Shown here piece after piece: positions 1-5,947 of a stretch of 7,397 bases of DNA. Each line of letters begins with the position of its first letter. Positions within the stretch are counted from its first letter, which is position 1. The position numbers were made by a program, and so were the translations under genes. Location: the NCBI GenBank assembly GCA_002785215.1, contig PFMK01000071.1, positions 1-7,397 on the forward strand. The letters are read 5' to 3'. The DNA is from Candidatus Gottesmanbacteria bacterium CG_4_10_14_0_8_um_filter_37_24. Lineage in GTDB: Bacteria; Patescibacteriota; Microgenomatia; 2-02-FULL-39-11. The notes below the pieces were generated by a model that worked only from the letters and a program-made list of their open reading frames with translations, was not told the DNA's origin and did no database searches.

Positions 1-1181
1 TTGCCGTTTTCATGAAAAATAAAAACACCGTTCCCTTTCGCCTGACCGCCGCGGTATGTATAAGCATTTCCCGAATCCACGGCTTTTATCAGCGTGTTCA
101 CATCGTCAAACATATCCACTCCGTTATGGACACCTGAACTGTAATATGCTACAGAAAACGGGGTATGGCCGAAACATTGGGTAATCATAGGACTAGCCAT
201 CGGCCACTCCCATGAACCAGAACCCGCTGTCTTTGACGTCCTGCTGCCCACATCATCACAGGAATTTGCCACAAAGGTCAAGTTCCTTGATGACAGATAA
301 TTGAAAGGATTCTCGTACCCTACCTCAAAATTGAACTTATTTAAGTCCGCTTCTTTCAGACTGTATACCGCAAAATGAAGATGCGGACCGGTGGAAAAAC
401 CGGTATTCCCCATGATCCCTATCGTATCACCCCTTGATACCCGTTTGGATACTCCGGCTTGAGACAATATTGAAGCAGCATTTTGTATTTCACTGGCTTC
501 TCTTTTTGCTGCTTCCAGATTTTGTTTATAGATTTTTTCACTATTCTTGGTTACGTTTAAAAAAATTTCCTTTTCCCTCTTTTGTTTAGCAAGTACCGCT
601 TCCTCTTTCTCCAGCTGTTTTTTCAAAGTGTCTAATTCCTGCTTTTTCTCTTCCCTCAGGATTTTTTGTTCCTGGTAATTGATTTTGCTGTTCTGGAGCT
701 GAAATAAAAGCTTTCTGTCATGGGCCTGGACTGTCTGGAGATATTTATATCTGTTGATAAATTCAGAAAACCCTCTAGCGTTTATGATCAGATTAAGATA
801 TGAGATATCTTTATATTTATATGAGGCTTTTATGCGGTCTAAAAATAAACTGGATATCCTGGTCAAGGAACTCTCCAAATTATCAATTTTTGAGGACAAG
901 GTGTCTATTTCTTCTTCGAGTGAATTTATCTTTTGCTTGTAAGATTCGATTTTGGCATTTGTCAACTCCACTTTGGTCGTCAGATATACTACCTGGGCTG
1001 CCATGCTTTCTCTTTGGTTGGCGCAGATATTGACTATGTTGGTATAACAAGTTACCTTATCAAAAACACTCCCCATGTCTCTGCATGGATCATTACTGGG
1101 ACATGAGGATTGGCCATAAACTCCTTTGGGTAAGAAAAATTGAAGAAATAGAAGAATTATATATATCCATAACCTTGTCAT
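1..1181 (-). CDS. Secreted coiled-coil M23 (LytM-type) peptidoglycan endopeptidase, partial at the window edge
   Basis: The frame stays open from ATG 1181 to the left window edge (393 codons seen, no stop). Residues 1-23 form a signal peptide (hydrophobic I6-L17, likely cut after VYG23). Residues 24-56 hold four cysteines (27, 33, 45, 53), which suggests disulfides outside the membrane. Residues ~57-235 are a long charged coiled coil with a central hinge (SYLNLIINARGFSEFINRY), as in EnvC, PcsB and CwlO proteins. M23 motifs follow in unusual order: first the C-terminal half (GDTIGIMGNTG, then STGPHLHF with H267 and H269), then the N-terminal half (HNGVD with H352 and D356, and FIFHENG with H390). 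All zinc-site residues are present, so it is probably an active cell-wall hydrolase rather than a degenerate activator. It starts 31 nt after ftsX, so FtsEX is the likely controller. No clear Shine-Dalgarno precedes the start. The C-terminus lies outside the window. Confidence 0.9.
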   Translation of the reverse strand, partial: MTRLWIYIILLFLQFFLPKGVYGQSSCPSNDPCRDMGSVFDKVTCYTNIVNICANQRESMAAQVVYLTTKVELTNAKIESYKQKINSLEEEIDTLSSKIDNLESSLTRISSLFLDRIKASYKYKDISYLNLIINARGFSEFINRYKYLQTVQAHDRKLLFQLQNSKINYQEQKILREEKKQELDTLKKQLEKEEAVLAKQKREKEIFLNVTKNSEKIYKQNLEAAKREASEIQNAASILSQAGVSKRVSRGDTIGIMGNTGFSTGPHLHFAVYSLKEADLNKFNFEVGYENPFNYLSSRNLTFVANSCDDVGSRTSKTAGSGSWEWPMASPMITQCFGHTPFSVAYYSSGVHNGVDMFDDVNTLIKAVDSGNAYTYRGGQAKGNGVFIFHENG

Positions 1182-1212
1182 AATAATATTTGGGAAAATT
1201 CCAAACTGTTTC

Positions 1213-2121
1213 TTAATTCTTCATATATCTGGAAATAGCGAAAATACTTCCGATAAAACCAATTATTAACCCTGAGAAAAGAAGAACAATAAATAAACTT
1301 AAGAAAAGAAAAGCATTCGGCGGCCATATGGTCAAAGCTATGTTTGCGTATTTAAAAAGAGTCAAATTCGGGATACCCTGCAGGAATGAAGAGGCATAGG
1401 GGGTAAAATATAATAAAATTACTGAAACAAGGACAAATGATAATGCCGATCCGGCAAAACCATAAGTAACACCTTCAAAGATGAATGGTTTTTTTATATA
1501 CCAGGGGGTAGCTCCGACTAATTGGAGAATTTCAATTTCATCTTTTCTCAGGGCAATTTTCATCCCGATAGATGTCAGAATAATGAAAAATGTGGCCACT
1601 AAAAGAAATGAGATGAAGACTAAACCCACTTTCCTTATGGTATTGGTCCAAGAAACCAATGTATCAACTACATCTTTCTGAAATACGACCTCATCTATGC
1701 CTTTTTCCTTTTTCAGATTTTCTGCCAGTTCTGATAAATACACAGGGGAGACCGTTGAAATCTCAAGAGATGCGGGCAATATGTCTGCTGTCACCATCTC
1801 CAGAAGCAAAGGGTCATTCTTATTTTGCTCTTTATATATAGCCAAAGCCTGCTCTTTGGAAATGTAATTAATACTGGCAATCCTACCGGTGTTTTTGATA
1901 TTGGAGATCAGTTGGTTTATCGAATCCTTATCCTTGTCATCCTTAAAAAAAACCGTCAATTGCGGTTTACTTTCAAGATATGTCAACATAGCGGATGAAC
2001 CACCGGCCATAATGAGAAATACTGCCATGACGAAAAGAGTGATAAAAATAGTCATGGTTGCGGCAATCGCCTGGTATGGAGTACGTCTTATTCTCTTCCA
2101 AAAAGTTAATGATGAGCTCAT
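1213..2121 (-). CDS. ftsX: Cell-division protein FtsX, ABC-transporter-like membrane subunit
   Basis: The 302-residue protein has the usual FtsX length and layout. It has a cytoplasmic N-terminus (FWKRIRRTPYQA), TM1 at ~20-42, an extracellular domain at ~43-163, and three further membrane segments at ~165-190, 218-240 and 270-297. The cytoplasmic loop after TM2 (ALRKDEIEILQLVGATPWYIKKPF, about 190-213) is the characteristic FtsX/permease segment that contacts the FtsE ATPase. In studied bacteria FtsX passes ATP-driven movement to the coiled coil of a secreted wall hydrolase or activator; here that partner should be the M23 gene 31 nt downstream. The start ATG gives a normal FtsX N-terminus, with no recognisable Shine-Dalgarno in the A/T-rich leader. 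FtsX genes commonly abut or overlap ftsE; here 206 bp separate them. Confidence 0.95.
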   Translation of the reverse strand: MSSSLTFWKRIRRTPYQAIAATMTIFITLFVMAVFLIMAGGSSAMLTYLESKPQLTVFFKDDKDKDSINQLISNIKNTGRIASINYISKEQALAIYKEQNKNDPLLLEMVTADILPASLEISTVSPVYLSELAENLKKEKGIDEVVFQKDVVDTLVSWTNTIRKVGLVFISFLLVATFFIILTSIGMKIALRKDEIEILQLVGATPWYIKKPFIFEGVTYGFAGSALSFVLVSVILLYFTPYASSFLQGIPNLTLFKYANIALTIWPPNAFLFLSLFIVLLFSGLIIGFIGSIFAISRYMKN

Positions 2122-2327
2122 GTTTTTAAATAATATTGTATAAAAACAGATATATTTTTATTTTTTCTAAAACAATTATAAATTACGTTTTCTAATAACA
2201 GAAGTTTTACAGTAATTATAACTTCAAGTTGTCATTCCAGAGAAAGCTGGAATCCATACCTTGTTTATCGAATTGATCCTCCGGTCAAGCCGGAAGATGA
2301 CAGGATGCGTGAGTCCTTCTTATACTG
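2122..2327. other. ftsE-ftsX intergenic gap, AT-rich half plus repeat half
   Basis: This 206-bp gap splits two genes that are usually tightly coupled. Positions 2122-2220 are very AT-rich and, read on the minus strand, contain two perfect TATAAT hexamers (plus-strand ATTATA at 2175-2180 and 2215-2220). Neither has a convincing -35 box at 16-18 bp, so an internal ftsX promoter is possible but not shown. Positions 2230-2302 are a palindromic repeat element, listed separately. A small palindrome AACTTcAAGTT lies at 2220-2230. No ORF of interest and no hairpin followed by a U-tract was found on the minus strand. Confidence 0.6.
2230..2302. repeat. Palindromic intergenic repeat element with two internal hairpins
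   Basis: The ends are inverted repeats: TGTCAT at 2230-2235 and ATGACA at 2297-2302. Inside are two hairpins. ATTCCAG (2234-2240) pairs with CTGGAAT (2247-2253) across a 6-nt loop. ATCcTCCGG (2276-2284) pairs with CCGGAaGAT (2290-2298) across a 5-nt loop, with one mismatch. The pattern GTCATTCC...GGAATCC resembles dispersed small repeats seen in many bacterial genomes (compare ATTCCC...GGGAAT, dRS3 of Neisseria); homology is not claimed. Neither hairpin is followed by a U-run on the ftsE-ftsX strand, so it is not a classic terminator, though it could stabilise or trim the mRNA between the two genes. Copy number cannot be judged from one window. Confidence 0.65.
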
Positions 2328-3008
2328 TCATTTTGCATATTTACTTTTTTTAGTATCTTTTACGATCTTTCCTTTTTCAATAACCAATACTCTTTTTTTT
2401 AGGCTGTTTACTATATCCACATTATGGGTTGCCATGAGTACCGTAGTCCCTAATTTATTTATATCATTGATTATCTTCAGAATCTCCCACGAAGTCTTCG
2501 GGTCGAGATTTCCGGTCGGCTCATCTGCAAGAAGAATTCTGGCTGATCCGGCAATTGCCCGGCCTATAGCCACTCTCTGCTGTTCCCCAAATGAGAGTTG
2601 TTTTGGGAAATAATTACTTTTCTCCTCAAGATGGACAATTTTCATCACCTCATATACTCTTTCTTTTATTTCACTGCTACCCTTACCCAATATTTCCAAA
2701 CTGACAGCAATATTCTCGAAAATCGTCCTGTCCATAAGAAGTTTGAAATCCTGAAATACGAATCCGACTTTCCTCCGGAGTAAAGGCAATTGCCTGGATG
2801 AAAGTTTGTTTATCTCCCAATCATCAATGCAAACTGTACCTGATGTCGGGATTATTTCTCTTATCAGTAATTTAAGCAGGGTGGTTTTACCCGCTCCGGA
2901 GGGACCAACCAAGAATACGAATTCTCCGTCTTCAATTCTCACACTGATACTATCAAGTCCGGTGACCTCTCCTGGATATTTTTTTTCAACTCCGTTAAAA
3001 AGGATCAT
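2328..3008 (-). CDS. ftsE: Cell-division ATP-binding protein FtsE
   Basis: This is a 226-residue ABC ATPase of normal FtsE length. Walker A is GPSGAGKTT (35-43), the Q-loop glutamine is Q86 (FVFQDFKLL), the signature is LSFGEQQ (138-144), Walker B is ILLADEP (158-164), the D-loop is GNLD (166-169) and the H-loop is H195. Together with the adjacent ftsX this identifies FtsE rather than another ABC ATPase. It acts as a cytoplasmic dimer bound to FtsX and supplies ATP-driven control of septal wall hydrolysis. The signature has Phe where most family members have Gly (LSGGEQ), a mild deviation. The start ATG is preceded by AGGA at 10 nt, one of the few Shine-Dalgarno-like sites here, and this lies within a 15-bp palindrome. 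It is 29 nt downstream of the small membrane protein gene and probably co-transcribed with it. It ends in TGA. Confidence 0.96.
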   Translation of the reverse strand: MILFNGVEKKYPGEVTGLDSISVRIEDGEFVFLVGPSGAGKTTLLKLLIREIIPTSGTVCIDDWEINKLSSRQLPLLRRKVGFVFQDFKLLMDRTIFENIAVSLEILGKGSSEIKERVYEVMKIVHLEEKSNYFPKQLSFGEQQRVAIGRAIAGSARILLADEPTGNLDPKTSWEILKIINDINKLGTTVLMATHNVDIVNSLKKRVLVIEKGKIVKDTKKSKYAK

Positions 3009-3015
3009 AAAAGGT

Positions 3016-3030
3016 AATTCCTGAGGAATT
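3016..3030. promoter_or_regulatory. 15-bp perfect palindrome overlapping the ftsE ribosome-binding site
   Basis: AATTCCT (3016-3022), one central base, and AGGAATT (3024-3030) form a perfect inverted repeat in the 29-bp gap before ftsE. On the minus strand the AGGA in its second arm is the only Shine-Dalgarno-like motif for ftsE, 10 nt before the ATG. In RNA the single-base centre would force loss of inner pairs, so a hairpin would be weak. A DNA-level dyad such as an operator is equally possible. It may be chance in AT-rich sequence. Confidence 0.3.
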
Positions 3031-3037
3031 TATTTAA

Positions 3038-3496
3038 TTATTCCAATGTTTCTACCTTACCCACATCCATAAGCCATCCTGCTTTCTGAGCTGCACGGGT
3101 TTCACCCCAAACACGCACTTTTTTGGAAATAAATTCATTTAAATCAAGCACAGACGAAGTAAGATATACTGTCTGACTGGGACCGCCCGGTCTTATTAAC
3201 TTATGTGTACCTTCCCCGTCGATTCCTCCGGCTTCCATGTTTCCTTCGGCTGAATCAGGAAAGGTTTTAGAATCATTCACTCCTACTACTTTATTTTCCT
3301 CGCTACCTCCTGTTGTCTTTGTCGAAACCGAAACACTGGTTTTATTGCCCATACTTCTGGACAATACATATCCGCTGATAATCCCGGCTAATATAATCAA
3401 AACCAGAGCAATTGGAATTTTCCATTTATTTCCTGTTTCATTCTGGTCAAACTTATGTAATATTGGTTCCTGATTTACATGTAACATATCATTCAT
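3038..3496 (-). CDS. Single-pass membrane protein of unknown function between prfB and ftsE
   Basis: I do not recognise a named family. The 152-residue protein has a short polar N-terminus (1-23), one membrane segment at ~27-48 (IPIALVLIILAGIISGYVL) with K24 and K26 on its inner side, a Ser/Thr/Gly/Glu-rich flexible linker at ~49-95, and a compact C-terminal domain at ~96-152. That domain carries HKLIRPGGPSQTVYLTSS, LDLNEFISKKVRVWGET and AGWLMDVGKVE; the alternating beta-strand pattern with VRVWGET could be an OB-like small barrel, but this is a guess. The predicted topology puts the domain outside the membrane. It starts 39 nt after prfB and ends 29 nt before ftsE, so it probably shares their transcript. 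Its position with ftsEX suggests, without proving, an envelope or division role. ATG at 3487 is an alternative start. No clear Shine-Dalgarno is present. Confidence 0.85.
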   Translation of the reverse strand: MNDMLHVNQEPILHKFDQNETGNKWKIPIALVLIILAGIISGYVLSRSMGNKTSVSVSTKTTGGSEENKVVGVNDSKTFPDSAEGNMEAGGIDGEGTHKLIRPGGPSQTVYLTSSVLDLNEFISKKVRVWGETRAAQKAGWLMDVGKVETLE

Positions 3497-3535
3497 ATAA
3501 AGAATTTATTTCATACTATCATACCATATTTATTT

Positions 3536-4555
3536 TCAAACGGAAATATTTTTTTTCAGATAATTGATAATAAAATGATCGAGTTGCCCGTCAAGCACCC
3601 CTTTAGTATCACCTGTTTCATAACCTGTTCTTAAATCCTTCACCATATGGTACGGGTGAAGTACGTACGACCTTATCTGATTCCCCCATGAAGCCAGCTT
3701 GTGCTGTCCTTTCAGATCTGAAAGACGCTTGACTTTTTGTTCTTCCATCAACCTCCACAGTTTACCCCTCAGAATTTTTAACGCTGTTTCCCGGTTTTGA
3801 CCCTGATACCGCTGTTCCTGACATTCAATAATTATACCTGTCGGTTTATGCTTCAATCTTACGGCAGTTGATACTTTATTTACATTTTGTCCGCCTTTTC
3901 CCCCGCTTCGAAAAAATTCCCATTCCACTTCATCATCTCTTATTTCAACTTCCATAGTATTATCAAGTAGGGGGAGAACTTCCACCAAAGCAAACGATGT
4001 TTGTCTCAACTTGTCCGCATTAAACGGAGATTGTCTTACCAGCCTGTGCACTCCCATTTCACTTCTCAAATGTCCATAGGCCATATGATTTGATATACTT
4101 ATTATTACACTCTTTAACCCTGCTTCATCTCCTGATACCCGATCAATAAGATCATATTTCCATCCCTTATTCTCTACAAACCTTGTATACATCCGGAAAA
4201 GCATCTGAGTCCAATCCATAGCCTCGGTACCTCCCTGACCGGCATGTATGGACAGAATTGCCCCATTATTGTCATGCGGACCGGAAAAAAATAGATTTAC
4301 TTCAACCTCTTCCAAATGCCTTGACGCTTCAAACAGATCTCCCTCTTCGATGATTTTTTGTAAGTCTTCGATTTCTTTCACCTGTTTGGTAAGAAAGGTT
4401 AATTCCTTCATTTTTGAAGTAGATCTTTCGGTATCCTGCCAAAATGAAAGATCAGCAGACTCCTTCTCAATGGAGACAATCTTCTCTTTTTTTTCATCGA
4501 TTCTTAATTTGTTCCTTAATTCACTCAGTCTTTTTAATAGATTATCTTTGTCCAT
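3536..4555 (-). CDS. prfB: Peptide chain release factor 2 (RF2)
   Basis: The 339-residue class I release factor recognises UAA and UGA and triggers peptidyl-tRNA hydrolysis in the ribosome. The stop-codon-reading tripeptide is SPF (176-178, in RQSPFNADKLRQTSF), which marks RF2 rather than RF1 (PxT). The catalytic GGQ is at 221-223 (SGGKGGQNVNKVSTAVRL). Also present are the helical N-terminal domain (1-95), HAGQGGTEAMDW (104-115) and the conserved tail GNQIRSYVL...KDLRTGYETG. It is a little shorter than E. coli RF2, mostly at the extreme N-terminus. The reading frame is continuous through the region where many bacteria carry the autoregulatory +1 frameshift site (here the codons for KLRIDEKK), with no in-frame TGA, so that control is absent. 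It is first of the minus-strand cluster, and its own stop is TGA. No Shine-Dalgarno is evident before the ATG. Confidence 0.97.
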   Translation of the reverse strand: MDKDNLLKRLSELRNKLRIDEKKEKIVSIEKESADLSFWQDTERSTSKMKELTFLTKQVKEIEDLQKIIEEGDLFEASRHLEEVEVNLFFSGPHDNNGAILSIHAGQGGTEAMDWTQMLFRMYTRFVENKGWKYDLIDRVSGDEAGLKSVIISISNHMAYGHLRSEMGVHRLVRQSPFNADKLRQTSFALVEVLPLLDNTMEVEIRDDEVEWEFFRSGGKGGQNVNKVSTAVRLKHKPTGIIIECQEQRYQGQNRETALKILRGKLWRLMEEQKVKRLSDLKGQHKLASWGNQIRSYVLHPYHMVKDLRTGYETGDTKGVLDGQLDHFIINYLKKNISV

Positions 4556-4672
4556 AACGAGCTATTTTCTCATATTTACTGTCTGGTTGTAAACTGTATT
4601 AATTTTCATTTGAAATTTTTCTCCATGCCCTCTTGAAATGGGTTTACTAACAAGAGTAGACTTCAATTACTA
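4556..4672. other. Divergent intergenic region between prfB and the Nramp transporter gene
   Basis: This 117-bp region must hold promoters for both directions. The plus-strand candidate is listed separately. For prfB on the minus strand I saw only a weak TTTACA-like -35 with no good -10 at the right distance. The heptamer TTGAAAT occurs twice on the plus strand, at 4610-4616 and 4633-4639, 23 bp apart; the second copy overlaps the proposed -35 of the transporter gene. No hairpin or ORF of note was found. Confidence 0.5.
4633..4662 (+). promoter_or_regulatory. Candidate sigma-70-type promoter for the Nramp gene
   Basis: TTGAAA at 4633-4638 (five of six matches to TTGACA) is followed after 18 bp by TAGACT at 4657-4662 (four of six matches to TATAAT). 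A start about seven bases downstream would fall near 4669, only a few bases before the ATG at 4673. The mRNA would then be nearly leaderless, which fits the lack of any Shine-Dalgarno there. This is pattern matching only. Confidence 0.3.
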
Positions 4673-5947
4673 ATGAGAAGAATAATTGGTTTCTTCAAAA
4701 ATAAATTCAATCGGCTTGGTCCGGGATTTATCACTGGAGCGGCAGATGACGATCCGTCAGGGGTTGCTACCTACTCTATAGCCGGAGCCCAATTTGGATA
4801 TAAATTAAACTTCCTGTCCCTACTTCTTCTACCTCTCATGATATCTGTCCAGGAAATGTGCGGCAGAATAGGGATGGTCTCAGGAATGGGCCTGGCTGGA
4901 GCTATAAAAAAATATTATTCCAAAAAATTGCTGATTTCAGCGGTTTTACTTCTTTTTATTGCCAATACCATAAACATAGGAGCTGATTTAGGCATAATGG
5001 CAGCTTCTCTGGAAATGATTCTTGGTCTTCCGTTTATTTTCTGGCTTATGGTGGTCACGATCTTCACTCTGGTGATGGAAATCTTCGTCTCATATAACAA
5101 CTACTCCAACTTCCTTAAGTGGATGGCTCTTTCTCTTCTTGTTTACGGTATAACGGCAATTATTACCAACCAAAACTGGAGTCAGGTGATTTTCTATACC
5201 CTTATTCCGCACATCGAATTCAATAAGGATTATATAATGACAATGGTTGGTTTTTTGGGCACTACGATTTCTCCGTATCTTTTCTTCTGGCAGGCTGCTG
5301 AAGAAGTGGAGGAGGAAATAAGGGACGGGAAAATCCAGGAATTTGACCAGTCTCCCCAGGTAATGGCGTCAGAGATTAATCATATGAGGAAAGATACTGC
5401 TATCGGTATGTTTTTTTCTAATCTGATTACTGTGTGCATCATCTTGACAACTACCGCCACGCTGCATGTAAACGGTATCACGAATATTGAGACTCCCCAC
5501 CAGGCAGCTCTGGCTTTAAAACCACTGGCCGGAAATTTTGCTTTCCTGCTTTTTACGCTTGGAATCATTGGTACAGGACTGCAGTCAATCCCTATTCTGG
5601 CAGGCGGTGTTGCCTACGCATTTGCAGAAAGCTTTGGATTTAAAGAGGGTTTGGCAAAAAAATTGACAGAGGCAAAAGCATTTTACTTTACAATTGGTCT
5701 CGCAACTTTAATTGGTGCACTCATGAATATATTAGGAATAAATTCTATCAAAGCACTTTTTTACACCGCAATTATTAATGGCATTATTGCAGTACCGCTT
5801 ATAGCCATCATCATCAAACTGGCCAACGATGAAAGGATTGTGGGAAAATTCAAAAGCGGCAGAAGAAGCAATATCCTCACCTGGACAACTTTTGCTCTTA
5901 TGGGGATCTCTTCACTCCTTATGATTTATTATCTTATCCGCTCATAA
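4673..5947 (+). CDS. Nramp-family divalent metal transporter, non-canonical metal site
   Basis: The 424-residue polytopic membrane protein has about eleven hydrophobic segments and the usual Nramp length. It opens with LGPGFITGAADDDPSGVATYSIAGAQFGY (15-43), the TM1 region of the family. Canonical MntH/Nramp has DPGN in TM1 and a Met-Pro-His motif in TM6. Here TM1 reads DPSG (27-30) and the TM6 equivalent reads TTISPYLFFWQ (197-207), with Ser200 where the metal-coordinating Met should be. It is followed by a strongly acidic stretch, EEVEEE (210-215). The family moves Mn2+, Fe2+ and related ions inward with protons. Met loss is known in Mg-transporting Nramp relatives (NRMT), so the substrate is uncertain and mntH should not be transferred uncritically. 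It stands alone on the plus strand, and its last 6 bp overlap the convergent ATP-grasp gene. No Shine-Dalgarno is seen. Confidence 0.92.
   Translation: MRRIIGFFKNKFNRLGPGFITGAADDDPSGVATYSIAGAQFGYKLNFLSLLLLPLMISVQEMCGRIGMVSGMGLAGAIKKYYSKKLLISAVLLLFIANTINIGADLGIMAASLEMILGLPFIFWLMVVTIFTLVMEIFVSYNNYSNFLKWMALSLLVYGITAIITNQNWSQVIFYTLIPHIEFNKDYIMTMVGFLGTTISPYLFFWQAAEEVEEEIRDGKIQEFDQSPQVMASEINHMRKDTAIGMFFSNLITVCIILTTTATLHVNGITNIETPHQAALALKPLAGNFAFLLFTLGIIGTGLQSIPILAGGVAYAFAESFGFKEGLAKKLTEAKAFYFTIGLATLIGALMNILGINSIKALFYTAIINGIIAVPLIAIIIKLANDERIVGKFKSGRRSNILTWTTFALMGISSLLMIYYLIRS

Noticed and set aside
754..1033. Two overlapping plus-strand ORFs of 62 and 77 codons
   Set aside because: They lie antisense within the M23 gene's coiled-coil region, have no recognisable protein features and no ribosome-binding site.
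1481..2143. Plus-strand ORFs of 60-84 codons
   Set aside because: They are antisense to well-supported ftsX and encode nothing recognisable.
2230..2302. Intrinsic terminator after ftsE
   Set aside because: The hairpins lack a following U-tract on the minus strand and the stems are interrupted or short.
2305..3024. Plus-strand ORFs of 61-102 codons
   Set aside because: They mirror ftsE on the opposite strand; the ftsE frame has all ABC motifs.
4480..4520. Programmed +1 frameshift site in prfB
   Set aside because: No in-frame TGA or slippery CTT-TGA context; the frame runs on without a break.
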